Assembly: GCA_017743475.1 (NCBI GenBank)
Contig: JAGHYV010000011.1
Coordinates: forward strand, 1 to 64,000
Source of the DNA: Roseiflexus sp.
GTDB lineage: Bacteria; Chloroflexota; Chloroflexia; Chloroflexales; Roseiflexaceae
Direction of reading: 5' to 3'
Length of the DNA stretch: 64,000 nucleotides
Shown here: positions 17,736 through 26,623 of the stretch, in pieces
How positions within the stretch are numbered: the stretch's first letter is position 1
How the letters are laid out: every line of letters begins with the position of its first letter
Notes under the pieces: model-generated
Told to the model about the DNA's origin: nothing
What the model saw: only the letters and a program-made list of their open reading frames with translations
Database searches by the model: none
Position numbers and translations under genes: made by a program

Positions 17736-18728
17736 ATGACTGACCTTCGGACAACATATCTTGGCCTGCCTTTGAAGAACCCGATCGTCGCTTCTTCCTC
17801 TCCAATATCCATGCGCATTGACAATGTGCGTCGCCTGGAAGAGGCTGGCGCAGCCGCAGTTGTGCTCTTCTCACTCTTCGAGGAGCAGATTACCCATGAG
17901 GCGCGCGAACTCGACTACTACCTGGATCGCGGCGCCTACAGTTTCGCCGAATCGCTCACCTACTTCCCCGATCTGGAACAGTACAACCTCGGCGTCGAGC
18001 CATACCTGGAGCACATCCACGCTCTAAAACAGCGGGTCAGTATCCCGATCATCGCCAGCCTCAACGGTCCCTCGGACGGCGAATGGGTCGAGTATGCGCG
18101 CAAGATCGAACAGGCTGGCGCCGACGCGCTGGAATTGAATCTCTACTTTTTGGCAACCGACCCGAATATTACTGGCGCGGCGATTGAAGAACAGTATCTG
18201 CGACTCGTCCGAGATGTATGCAGCCGGGTAACGATCCCGGTAGCAGTAAAGATGAGCCCCTTCTTCAGTAGCATTGCGAATATTGCGAAGCAGTTCAGCG
18301 AGGCTGGCGCAAGAGGATTAGTGCTGTTCAACCGTTTCTACCAGCCCGACTTTGACCTGGAGACGCTGGAGGTGGTGCCGAACCTGAAACTGAGCACATC
18401 CGATGAACTACGCCTGCCGCTGCGCTGGATTGCTATTCTATATGGGCGCATCAAGGCGGATCTGGCGCTGACCAGCGGCGTGCACACTGCGGAAGATGTG
18501 CTGAAAGCGATGATGGCAGGCGCGCGCGTGGCGATGATGACATCTGAACTACTTGCGCACGGCATCAATCGTATCCCTCAGATACTGAGGGACATGTGTG
18601 AGTGGATGGAAGTTCACGAATACGAGTCGATTGAGCAAATGCAGGGGAGCATGAGCCAGCAGGCGGTCGATAATCCGGCAGCGTTCGAACGGGCAAACTA
18701 TATCCGGGCGCTGGGATCCTTCGAGTAA
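17736..18728 (+). CDS. Dihydroorotate dehydrogenase-like FMN protein
   Basis: A 330-residue TIM-barrel protein of the dihydroorotate oxidase family. It has the N-terminus [20 protein letters not shown], the barrel strand [17 protein letters not shown], the Lys/FMN strand [19 protein letters not shown] and [26 protein letters not shown] near the C-terminus. These match the 'DHOD-like' branch rather than PyrD of pyrimidine synthesis, so the substrate is unknown. ATG 17736 follows GAGGGG; a TTG two codons earlier is less likely. It is preceded by 300 bp with no gene, and no pyrimidine gene is adjacent. Confidence 0.88.
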   Translation: MTDLRTTYLGLPLKNPIVASSSPISMRIDNVRRLEEAGAAAVVLFSLFEEQITHEARELDYYLDRGAYSFAESLTYFPDLEQYNLGVEPYLEHIHALKQRVSIPIIASLNGPSDGEWVEYARKIEQAGADALELNLYFLATDPNITGAAIEEQYLRLVRDVCSRVTIPVAVKMSPFFSSIANIAKQFSEAGARGLVLFNRFYQPDFDLETLEVVPNLKLSTSDELRLPLRWIAILYGRIKADLALTSGVHTAEDVLKAMMAGARVAMMTSELLAHGINRIPQILRDMCEWMEVHEYESIEQMQGSMSQQAVDNPAAFERANYIRALGSFE

Positions 18729-19124
18729 ACTCTACTGCTAGAGCGCTACTGAGTTAGCGGCAAAGGCAAAATGGGAATAACTTTAAGGATGGCAGATCAA
18801 GGGGAAGGGTGAGACGCCGTGCATCAACAATCGTCAGTCCGACGCGACAGCGCCTGGTTGGCACTGTTCCTGCGGCAGGCGGACCGTCCGCTAGCGCACG
18901 TTTCGTACCAGTGGCATCAACAAGATGCAGAGCATGCTGCGCTCGTCCGGACCATCGCGCAGTGAACGCTACCAGATGATCAGGTCGACTGTATCTCCCG
19001 GTTTGGGGCACATCGGCAGCAGAGTGTATCCGACCATCGCCACGTTATCGGCAAACCGGACATTAGATATCATCAAGATTTAATGATATACTATTTTTGT
19101 ACAATCTGAAAAAGGAGAAAAGCA
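18729..19124. other. Gap without a recognisable gene
   Basis: About 400 bp between the DHOD-like gene and the dead transposase. One 85-residue frame on the minus strand (18754-19011) has no family features I can recognise and no good ribosome site. The last 80 bp are AT-rich (TTAATGATATACTATTTTTG) and may be the outer end of the insertion sequence that follows. Confidence 0.4.
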
Positions 19125-20077
19125 ATGTGTAAGCATCGATCCATTATTGAAAATCCGGAAAAATGACGCTCTATGACCGGCCTGACCGCTGATGAGTTTC
19201 ACGCGCTGGTTCCGATCTTTCACGCCTCATTTGAAGCATATATGAAACGTCACACGATTGATGGTCATGTCCAGCATTTTCGTCGCTCTGTCTCTTATGC
19301 AAACTCGCCGCTTCTGACAACGGAAGATACATTGCTCTTTATTTTGACCTACCCGAAACAAAATCCGACACAAGTGATGCATGGACACATCTTTCACATG
19401 AGCTAGTCGAACGTGAGCAAATGGGTGCATCTTTTGCACGGAGCGCCTAATTATGCGCTTTCACCGCACAATCTCCTTCCGGCGCGCACTGCCGACGAAC
19501 TGGCACAGCGATTGCGGGAAGAACCTCCGCCTTCGACGGATACATCCCCCTTTTTATCCATGATGGCGTAGAACGTCCCATTTATCGTCCAAGCGACAAA
19601 ACCGACCGAACGTTGCATCATAGCGGCAAGAAGAAACGGCATACCCCGAAGAATGTTCTTATCGTCGATGAGTTCGGCTCTCTTCACTTTTTGAGCGACA
19701 ACTACGAAGGAAGGGTGCATGATACATGTATCGCGGATGAAGCGAGATACACCCTTCCAGCAGCGAGTATTCTAAGACACCAGATTTCAAGGATTTAACC
19801 TGCCTGGCGCGCAGATCATGCAGCCGAAGAAGAATCATGCGGCCGAAGAAGAAGCCGTGCAACGGAACCCTCACACCGCAGGAAAAGGCGATCATCCATC
19901 CGTGTCTATATTGAACATGTTATCGGCAATATCAAGCGGTATCGGATTAATCACGACATCATCCGTTATAGTTGTTCTGAATTTCGGGATATGGTCATGG
20001 AAACATGTTGCGGGTTGTATAACTTCCGAATTCGGTTGAAACGCAAGAAGTATTCCGAAAATCAAGATAAACCTTGA
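19125..20077 (+). pseudogene. IS5-like DDE transposase, multiply frameshifted
   Basis: The remains of one transposase can be read across all frames. It starts at 19125 (AAAGGAG upstream) as CKHRSIIENPEK, then GLTADEFHALVPIFHASFEAYM. Further on come ERPIYRPSDKTDRTLHHSGKKKRHTPKNVLIVDEFGSL, the D/E region VHDTCIADEARYTLPAASIL, and the C-terminal EHVIGNIKRYRINHDIIR plus VMETCCGLYNFRIRLK. The fragments are colinear with IS5-group helix-turn-helix/DDE transposases, but at least four shifts or stops separate them, so the element cannot move by itself. Codon use is more AT-rich than in neighbouring genes, as expected for a foreign element. Ends and target duplications are not resolved. Confidence 0.85.
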
Positions 20078-20127
20078 TGAAGTCTAATGAAGATTGAGAA
20101 TTTAATCCGATATGCGTTTCTTGCCGT

Positions 20128-20275
20128 CGGGCTAAAGCCCCTAGCTATGCAGGGCGAAGCCCGCCCGCGCGGGCTAGAACGGATCATGTGTTCAAAGACC
20201 ATAAGACCTTGGCTATGGAATGCAAAGCCCGACTGCGCGGGCTGGAGCAGATTATGTATTCAAAGACCATCAGCA
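20128..20275. repeat. Tandem pair of GCCCG/CGGGC hairpin repeats
   Basis: Two units of about 63 bp (about 20148-20208 and 20212-20274). Each reads GCTATG, GC(G/A)AAGCCCG, CGCGGGCT and TTCAAAGACCAT. Each has a short GC palindrome (AGCCCG...CGGGCT). A related phrase lies at about 53328-53392, so this is a dispersed extragenic family. It sits in the leader of the hydrolase gene at 20359 and could affect its mRNA. Confidence 0.65.
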
Positions 20276-20358
20276 GTTTTCCCAAAGCATTTTCGGGGTA
20301 CAATTCGTCAGATGCGGTTTCATCTGAACACCGACATACAACCAAAAGGAGGGCACGT

Positions 20359-21303
20359 ATGGAGACAACGGCGTCTGCTACTACACATCAGCGTGTTGAT
20401 CGTTTGCGCCGGATGGCGATCTCTGCCACAGCGACGCTCGTCGTGCCGCTGGTGACGATCTACCTGGGAATTTCGACTTACGCCGCCAGTGTGGTAACGC
20501 TGCCGCAGCGTGATGCGATTGTCAGTACGCCAGCGGATTTCGGCGCTCGCTTCGACGAAGTGCGCTTTCCAGCGCGCGGCGGGGACGTTGAGATTGCGGG
20601 ATGGTATCTGCCGCAACCAGAGACCTCGCGCGCTGTTATCCTCGTCCACGGCAAAGACAGTAGCCGTTCCACAGAGTTCCAGGGACGCTTCAGCGAATTT
20701 GCAGCACAACTGCATAAGCGAGGCTTTGCAGTGATGATGATCGACCTGCGTGGGCACGGGGCAAGCGGCGATGCGCGCTTCAGCTTCGGTCTGGCAGAAC
20801 GGCGCGACATCCTTGGTGCGGTTGACTGGTTGATAACGCAGGGATTTCGTCCTGGAAGTATCGGTGTCCTTGGTGTATCAATGGGCGCAGCATCCGCAAT
20901 CGGTGCGACCGCTGAAGAGCCAGCGATCGGCGCGCTGGTGGCAGATTGTAGTTACGCCGACATTAGACCTCTGATGGAACGCCACTGGACGAAAGCCAGC
21001 GGATTGCCAGACGTCTTTCTGCCATCGACGCTGTTCATGGGACGGTTCGTGCTGGGGATGGATCTGACAACAGCACAACCGGTCAGGGAGATTGATGATA
21101 TTGCGCCGCGACCGGTGCTGATCATCCACGGTGACGCTGATGCCTTTACGCCAGTGGATCATGGTCGTGCGCTTGCTGCTGCCGCGCCAGAAGCAGAGTA
21201 CTGGGAAGTGCCCGGCGCCGGGCATGCCCGTTCCTATGAGGTCGATCCACAACGTTATGTCGAGCGCGTTGCCAGCTTCTTCGCACAGTATCTGGGCAAA
21301 TAG
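20359..21303 (+). CDS. Membrane-anchored α/β-hydrolase
   Basis: A 314-residue protein with one N-terminal membrane helix (about residues 15-40), then an α/β-hydrolase: VILVHGKDSSRS (oxyanion loop), MMIDLRGHGAS, nucleophile elbow GVLGVSMGAAS, acid in IIHGDADAFTPVDHG and His in GAGHARSYEVD. The start is set by AAAGGAGG seven bases upstream; the longer frame to 20188 runs through a repeat and is rejected. It resembles the BAAT/peptidase S9-like esterase group; the real substrate is unknown. It is followed by two FHA genes but is not clearly linked to them. Confidence 0.88.
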   Translation: METTASATTHQRVDRLRRMAISATATLVVPLVTIYLGISTYAASVVTLPQRDAIVSTPADFGARFDEVRFPARGGDVEIAGWYLPQPETSRAVILVHGKDSSRSTEFQGRFSEFAAQLHKRGFAVMMIDLRGHGASGDARFSFGLAERRDILGAVDWLITQGFRPGSIGVLGVSMGAASAIGATAEEPAIGALVADCSYADIRPLMERHWTKASGLPDVFLPSTLFMGRFVLGMDLTTAQPVREIDDIAPRPVLIIHGDADAFTPVDHGRALAAAAPEAEYWEVPGAGHARSYEVDPQRYVERVASFFAQYLGK

Positions 21304-21404
21304 TGCCCGATGCTGCATCCGATGACTCGGTTGCCGCTAACGCACAACTCCTGTACAATATCACAAGTGCGTACATTGGGATACCAGCGCGGTAGATCAA
21401 GCCT

Positions 21405-22130
21405 ATGTCAGCACTCAGCCGTTTTGAAGCCTTTATGGAAAATATTGTCGAAGGTTCGGTTGCGCGGTTATTCCGCAGCCCGGTTCAGCCTGCCGAAATC
21501 GCTAAACGCCTCGAACGCGCCATGGAATCCAATCAGACGGTCAGCGTGCGGCGTATTCTGGTGCCCAACTACTACCGCGCATTCCTGAATCCACAGGATT
21601 TCGAGACCTTCAAGCCGATCCGCGCCGAGGTAGAGCGCGAGATGGCGACCTATCTGGCAGAACTAGCGCAGGAGCGCGGGTTCAGCATGGTCGAGCATCC
21701 GCGCGTCGAACTGGTCGCCGACTCTGGTGTGCCGCGGCGGACGATCCAGGTCGTGGCAGAAACGCAGGCCGCGCCAGCGGTAAGCCAGTCCAGTGATACG
21801 CAGGTCATTCCGGCTCAGCCAGCGGCAGCGCCAGCAGCACGGGCACGTCTCCTGTTGATGACATCTAGCGGTACGCACGTTATCCCGCTCGACAGTACGC
21901 TGATGACGATTGGACGCGGGCTGAACAACGATATTATCCTGGAAGACGCGCGCGTCTCTCGTAACCATGCCCAACTCCGTTATCGATCCCGCCGCTTCTG
22001 GCTGACCGACCTCGGCTCGACTAATGGTACATTTGTCAACGGCGAGCCGGTGACTGAGCGCGCATTGCGTGATGGTGATGTCGTGTCGCTCGGCGGACTG
22101 GAGTTGACATTCCGGCAGACCGACCGTTGA
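21405..22130 (+). CDS. FhaA-like protein: DUF3662 plus FHA domain
   Basis: A 241-residue protein. The N-terminal ~110 residues are DUF3662 (FEAFMENIVEGSVARLFRSPVQPAEIAKRLERAME...VPNYYRAFLNPQDFE). A Gln/Ala/Pro linker follows, then a C-terminal forkhead-associated domain (MTIGRGLNNDIILEDARVSRNHAQLRYR...LTDLGSTNGTFVNGEPV). It should bind a phosphothreonine peptide through the GR, SRNH and N residues, as FhaA proteins do for Ser/Thr kinases that control the cell wall. It lies 26 bp ahead of a second FHA gene, the FhaA-FhaB order known in actinobacteria. No Ser/Thr kinase gene is in view. Confidence 0.92.
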   Translation: MSALSRFEAFMENIVEGSVARLFRSPVQPAEIAKRLERAMESNQTVSVRRILVPNYYRAFLNPQDFETFKPIRAEVEREMATYLAELAQERGFSMVEHPRVELVADSGVPRRTIQVVAETQAAPAVSQSSDTQVIPAQPAAAPAARARLLLMTSSGTHVIPLDSTLMTIGRGLNNDIILEDARVSRNHAQLRYRSRRFWLTDLGSTNGTFVNGEPVTERALRDGDVVSLGGLELTFRQTDR

Positions 22131-22155
22131 CCATGCCGCTCATTCTGCTTCCCGA

Positions 22156-22629
22156 ATGGATGGTATGTTCGACTTCGCTAACGCTTCTATTGACGCTGTA
22201 ATGCTGGTACTGCGCGTTGCCGTGGTGCTGCTGCTCTATTTCTTTCTCTGGCAGGCGGTGCGCGTTATGATCCGCGAACTTGCAGCAATCGGTCAGGCAG
22301 GGCTGACCGCCCCGTCGTACAACCCGTATGGGCATCTTGTCGTGCTACGCAGCGGGCAGAGCGGCGTCGCGGTCGGCAAGATGTTCCCGCTCAGTCCGAG
22401 CACGATCATCGGGCGTAGCATGGAACATTGCGAAATCGCATTGAACGACTCCTTCCTGTCACAACAGCACGCCCGCCTCGAATTGCGCGGCAATCAATGG
22501 GTGCTAGAGGATCTCAACAGCACGAATGGCACATTCGTGAATGATATAGAAGTGCGCGATGCGACTGTGGTTGAAGAGGGCGACATCATTCGTGTCGGGC
22601 GCATCGAGTTGCGCCTAGTGAAAGGGTAG
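22156..22629 (+). CDS. FhaB-like membrane protein with FHA domain
   Basis: A 157-residue protein with one N-terminal transmembrane segment (VMLVLRVAVVLLLYFFLWQAV), a short linker, and an FHA domain (STIIGRSMEHCEIALNDSFLSQQHARLELR...LEDLNSTNGTFVNDIEV) that keeps the GR, S/H and NSTNG residues of phosphothreonine binding. It is the partner of the FhaA-like protein just upstream and would tether phospho-signalling at the membrane. An alternative ATG lies three codons in. Confidence 0.9.
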   Translation: MDGMFDFANASIDAVMLVLRVAVVLLLYFFLWQAVRVMIRELAAIGQAGLTAPSYNPYGHLVVLRSGQSGVAVGKMFPLSPSTIIGRSMEHCEIALNDSFLSQQHARLELRGNQWVLEDLNSTNGTFVNDIEVRDATVVEEGDIIRVGRIELRLVKG

Positions 22630-22820
22630 ACGAAAAGGAAACATCGCCCCCGACAGGTAGCCGCATTCCAGCGAGGTGCAGCATGGATGAATGCCGGGAT
22701 TGGGCGCCTCATACGTGGCAATTGCTCGCGTACCCGGCAAACATGCGGCATAATCCTGCTGTACTTCGCTGTAGGGTATCCCATGAGGGCGTCGCATGCT
22801 TCCGGCTATAGTTCAATCAT

Positions 22821-23288
22821 TCAGATCCGGAAGAGCGGACGGGGATCGGCGCCGCCAAAGGGCCAGGGGATCGCCAACAGCACTGCCAGCATTGTCAGAA
22901 TGGTGAAGATAGCATACTGCCGGTAACGCTTCTCTGGGGGCAGGCGTTTCGCAGTGACATGACCGACATGTGCCAGTACCACCGCTATCACCATCACCAG
23001 AATATGTTCGACTGCCCAGAATCGCAGCCGCGCATCAGCCATAGCGCTGCCAAAATCGTCGAAGGCGCGCTGCACTATAGGACTGAACACCCCGTACAGC
23101 AGCAAGCCCAACAACAACTGAATATCCATCGAAATACTGAAGAACGAGCCGAGTCGTCCCACCGACGCACTCCATGGACGTTTCCCCAGCCAGCCGATCA
23201 GCGCCTGCACCATGAGCATCATGCCGAGAATGATCACTGCCCAGCGTACATATGAGTGTGCATAGAGTGTTATGCTGTACGGATTCAT
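22821..23288 (-). CDS. Small four-helix membrane protein, cytochrome b-like by pattern
   Basis: 155 residues, almost all in four predicted membrane helices. Histidines occur in the pattern LYAHSYVRW near the N-terminus and AVEHILVMVIAVVLAHVGHVTAKR in helix 3, which recalls small uncharacterised cytochrome b/b561-like proteins. Heme binding is only an inference. Start 23288 has AAGGGA upstream and gives a start that fits the helices; the in-frame start at 23330 is less likely. It lies alone between the FHA pair and the MFS gene, with no clear functional partner. Confidence 0.7.
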   Translation of the reverse strand: MNPYSITLYAHSYVRWAVIILGMMLMVQALIGWLGKRPWSASVGRLGSFFSISMDIQLLLGLLLYGVFSPIVQRAFDDFGSAMADARLRFWAVEHILVMVIAVVLAHVGHVTAKRLPPEKRYRQYAIFTILTMLAVLLAIPWPFGGADPRPLFRI

Positions 23289-23399
23289 TGCACGTTCCCT
23301 TATTGAGAAATAGTCTGATTTTGGTCGCACACGAACATCTTACCCGAGAACCTGCACCGGATCAACCGGCAACGATTGCCTTCACCTGTCGTCTACCGT

Positions 23400-24824
23400 T
23401 CAGGCTGCCGAAGCTCCGCTCTGCAACCGCTGCCGGGTCGCCAGTTCCTCGGCGCGACTCTTCAAACCGAACGAAGCGATAAAGAGCGCCAGCATCACGG
23501 CACCGACCACTAGGAATGCCACGGCGTATCCGCCGACATCGCTGCCGCGCGCTGCTGCAACCGCACCAAGCACCACAGCGCCGATCAACTGACCAATGCT
23601 GATGAATACCGTCAGCACTCCTTGCGTCGCGCCACGTTCTGCAGCTGGCGCTTCATTCAACAGGATGTACCGGAGCGACGCGCCGAGCAACACGCCGATT
23701 CCAACGCCAAACAGTACAGAAAAGCCGTAGAACGCAACGAGAGAGGTTGCCAGCATTCCTTCCAGCAGCAAACCTGTCGCAATCAACGCCGTGCCGGTCA
23801 GCACCACAATCTTCGAGCCAATCCGATCAAGCATGCGCCCCGACAGCGGCGAACCAACCGCCATCGCCAGCACCATTGGCACAAGCATAAAACTTGCAGT
23901 CGATGGCGTGACACCAAACGCTGCGACAAGCAACGATGGCACGAACAACGTCACAGCCTCGCTCAAGCCCGCGCCAAAAGAGAGTGCACCAGCCAGCGCA
24001 ATCTGCCGGTTGCGGAACAGATTCAGGTTGAGCATCGGGTCATCCGCACGACGCTCGATCTGCAAGAATAGTGGGACGAGCGCCAGCGCCAGCACCAGCA
24101 GGAACCATGTCGATGACGCACTGATTGCATTAACCAGACTGCTTACACTCACTTCTTCGAGCAGGTAGGCGAGATCGCTCAGCGCCACAGCCAGCGACGC
24201 TAGAATCACCCCCAGCACGACCGTCCCACCCCAATCGAAGGGACGCGGTGTCGCCGCGCGTATGGCAGGCAATAATTTCACACCAAACCCAACCAGCGCC
24301 AGTGCAATCGGCAGATTGATCAGGAAAAGCCACTGCCATCCGAGCATGAGCAGCAATCCGCCGATAATCGGTCCAACTAGGAATGCAATGCCGAACACAG
24401 CGCCGATCAGACCAAGCGCGCCACCGCGCTTCTCTGGAGGAAATGTATCACCAATCACTGCGCTGGCAACCGGGAAAATGCCGCCAGCGCCTAACCCCTG
24501 GATAGCGCGACCCGCCAGTACCAGCGCATACATCGGCGCCGCCACGACGATCAATGATCCCAGACCAAACATGGCAACACAGGCAGCGTAGAGCGTGCGC
24601 CGCCCCAGCCGGTCCGATAGTTTAGCGATGAAAGGTGTTCCAACCAGATTGCAGAGCACATAGACGACAAACATCCACGATGCTGCGCGTGCGTCGATTC
24701 CAAAATGCTCACGCAACGCTGGCAGCGCTGGTCCAATGATGGCAATATCAAGCGCTGCCATAAGAACGCCAATAAACAGCACAAGCAGAATGCGGTTCCG
24801 TGTGCGTTCCTCGTTGCGAGTCAT
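23400..24824 (-). CDS. Major facilitator drug transporter, 14-helix DHA2 type
   Basis: A 474-residue MFS protein. The DHA2 (EmrB/QacA) pattern is present: motif A GTPFIAKLSDRLGRRTLY in loop 2-3, the 'antiporter' motif C region VGPIIGGLLLMLGWQWLFLINLPIAL, and about 14 hydrophobic stretches. It would export drugs or metabolites in exchange for protons. It begins with ATG 24824 preceded by AAGAGGTG. It does not overlap neighbours and has no adjacent TetR-type repressor, so the inducer and substrates are unknown. Confidence 0.9.
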   Translation of the reverse strand: MTRNEERTRNRILLVLFIGVLMAALDIAIIGPALPALREHFGIDARAASWMFVVYVLCNLVGTPFIAKLSDRLGRRTLYAACVAMFGLGSLIVVAAPMYALVLAGRAIQGLGAGGIFPVASAVIGDTFPPEKRGGALGLIGAVFGIAFLVGPIIGGLLLMLGWQWLFLINLPIALALVGFGVKLLPAIRAATPRPFDWGGTVVLGVILASLAVALSDLAYLLEEVSVSSLVNAISASSTWFLLVLALALVPLFLQIERRADDPMLNLNLFRNRQIALAGALSFGAGLSEAVTLFVPSLLVAAFGVTPSTASFMLVPMVLAMAVGSPLSGRMLDRIGSKIVVLTGTALIATGLLLEGMLATSLVAFYGFSVLFGVGIGVLLGASLRYILLNEAPAAERGATQGVLTVFISIGQLIGAVVLGAVAAARGSDVGGYAVAFLVVGAVMLALFIASFGLKSRAEELATRQRLQSGASAA

Positions 24825-24901
24825 AGTACACCTCTTGCCTTACCGGTAGGTAGAATAGTATCCGAGACAACGTAACGTGTCAAGACGCCGGAACCTAAGC
24901 C

Positions 24902-25016
24902 GTAAGTGTTCACATTTCTCCTGGGAGCGAGGGAATCTTGCCCTCGAAGACGCGACGAGCGCATCCCGCTCTCGCTTCCTGATGCGTGTGTTACCCCAGG
25001 TGTGAACAGTTACATT
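24902..25016. repeat. Dispersed ~113-bp repeat, copy 1
   Basis: This segment reads AAGTGTTCACATTTCTCC, GGGAGCGAGG, ATCTTGCCCTCG, then GTGTGTTACCCCAGGTGTGAACAGTTACA. A clear second copy lies at 47098-47210 with the same order and about 80% identity by eye. The ends carry a GTGTTCACA / TGTGAACA inverted pair, so the unit has terminal dyad symmetry. It lies in the leader of the rpe gene. Confidence 0.75.
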
Positions 25017-25091
25017 GAGCCATCGTCCGTCATCCTCTGTCTGTTCGATGCTATAATGTGCCACGACCATACGCTTGTGCGAGGAATATTC

Positions 25092-25784
25092 GTGCCGGTC
25101 ATTGCTGCCAACCAACGTTCAGTACGACTCCTGCCATCCATCCTCGCCGCCGATTTTGCGCGCCTCGGCGAGCAGGCGCGCGAAGTTGCCGCAGCTGGCG
25201 CTGATGGGCTGCACATCGATGTGATGGACGGCATGTTCGTGCCGAATATCAGCATTGGAATACCAGTGGTCGACGCGTTGCGCCGCGCCGTCGATCTGCC
25301 GCTCGACTGTCATCTCATGATCGTCGAACCAGAGCGCTACATTGACGCATTCGTCGCTGCGGGCGCCACCCATATTACGGTGCACGTCGAAGCCTGCCGT
25401 CATCTCCATCGTACAATTCAGCAGATCCATGCGCTGGGCATTACAGCTGGCGTTGCGCTCAATCCGGCTACTCCGCTGACAGCCATCGAGGACATTCTGC
25501 CCGATCTCGATCTTGTCCTGATTATGAGTGTCAATCCCGGTTTTAGTGGTCAGACGTACATTCCGGGCAGTACTGCAAAGATCGTTCGTCTGCGCCGTAT
25601 GCTCGACGAATGCGGACTACACCATATCGAACTGCAGGTCGATGGTGGCATCAGTGCCGCTAACGTCGCCGATGTCGTAGGCGCTGGCGCTACCAGCATT
25701 GTCGCCGGAACCGGCGTGTTCAATACCCGTCCCATATCCGAAACGATCCAGGCGATTCGTCATGCGATCCAGACCAGAAACTGA
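25092..25784 (+). CDS. rpe: Ribulose-phosphate 3-epimerase
   Basis: A 230-residue TIM barrel with the rpe signatures LLPSILAADFARLGEQ, GLHIDVMDGMFVPNISIG, CHLMIVEPERYI, VHVEA, MSVNPGFSGQTYIP and QVDGGISAANVADVVGAGATSIVAGTGVF. It carries the two metal-holding His and the catalytic Asp residues. It converts ribulose-5-phosphate to xylulose-5-phosphate in the pentose phosphate (or a Calvin-type) pathway. The GTG at 25092 has GAGGA upstream and gives the family N-terminus; an ATG at 25056 is a weaker alternative. Confidence 0.95.
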   Translation: MPVIAANQRSVRLLPSILAADFARLGEQAREVAAAGADGLHIDVMDGMFVPNISIGIPVVDALRRAVDLPLDCHLMIVEPERYIDAFVAAGATHITVHVEACRHLHRTIQQIHALGITAGVALNPATPLTAIEDILPDLDLVLIMSVNPGFSGQTYIPGSTAKIVRLRRMLDECGLHHIELQVDGGISAANVADVVGAGATSIVAGTGVFNTRPISETIQAIRHAIQTRN

Positions 25785-25837
25785 TACGATGCACTGGAGA
25801 GCTGACGCTGGCGCCTGAGCGGTGTGAAAGGCGTTGT

Positions 25838-26623
25838 ATGAGCGACAGTGTGACGCTTGCTTGCGTCCACCATGATCCAGACAGCCTGCTCCGTCCCCAG
25901 GCTGAGCGGGTTGTGTCAGCATTGAAACATATCTTTCCGATGATCGTCGTGCGCACAACCGACGAGACGCCTGGTAGTGCCATCGAGCCGCTCCTGGCTG
26001 CTGGCGTCTCGATCCATCGCGCACCTTCGTGCGGTCACCTAAAGCTAGGACGTGCGCGACGCGAAGCCTTACGTCTGGGTATCGAGACAGGCGCGCATCA
26101 TGTGCTCTTCTGCGATTTTGATCGCGCACTGCACTGGGTCGAATATCATCCTGCCGAACTTGCATCGATTGCCCGTTTGATCCTCGCCTATGATTTTACT
26201 GTCCTCGGACGCACACAGCGCGCGTTCGACAGCCATCCCCGCGCTCAGTGCGCTACTGAAGCGATCGTCAACCACGTCTTCGCACAGGTGAGCGGGCAGG
26301 AATGGGATGTCACCGCAGCCGCGCGCGGCGTCTCGCGTCGTGCCGCCATTGCGATCCTCGATGGCTGCCCGGACGAAACAATCGGCACCGATGTTTCCTG
26401 GACTCTCTTTCTGCAACGCACCGGTCGGTATGCTATTGGCGCCATTGAAACTGAAGGTCTCGAATACGAAACTGCTGATCGTTTCCCTGACGCGGTCGCT
26501 GCGGCTGGCGGCATCGACGCCTGGAAGGCGCGGATCGACGCTGACCCGCGCGAGTGGGCACTGCGCCTGGAGATTGCGCGCCTTGAAGTCGAAGCCACTA
26601 TAGCGTATTCTGCTTCCCTATGA
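25838..26623 (+). CDS. Glycosyltransferase-like hypothetical protein
   Basis: 261 residues. The pattern suggests a GT-A-like fold: TLACVHHDPDSLL at the start, then HHVLFCDFDRALHWVEYHP with a DxD-like CDFD, then TVLGRTQRAFDSHPRAQ and DVSWTLFLQRTG. I cannot place it in a named family, and the DxD reading is tentative. Its 3' end overlaps the remnant membrane protein by 4 bp (ATGA), so the two were once coupled. It follows rpe by 53 bp. Confidence 0.6.
   Translation: MSDSVTLACVHHDPDSLLRPQAERVVSALKHIFPMIVVRTTDETPGSAIEPLLAAGVSIHRAPSCGHLKLGRARREALRLGIETGAHHVLFCDFDRALHWVEYHPAELASIARLILAYDFTVLGRTQRAFDSHPRAQCATEAIVNHVFAQVSGQEWDVTAAARGVSRRAAIAILDGCPDETIGTDVSWTLFLQRTGRYAIGAIETEGLEYETADRFPDAVAAAGGIDAWKARIDADPREWALRLEIARLEVEATIAYSASL

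Noticed and set aside
18754-19011. 85-residue minus-strand frame after the DHOD-like gene
   Set aside because: No recognisable motif or ribosome site; it could be a remnant, but nothing supports a gene call.
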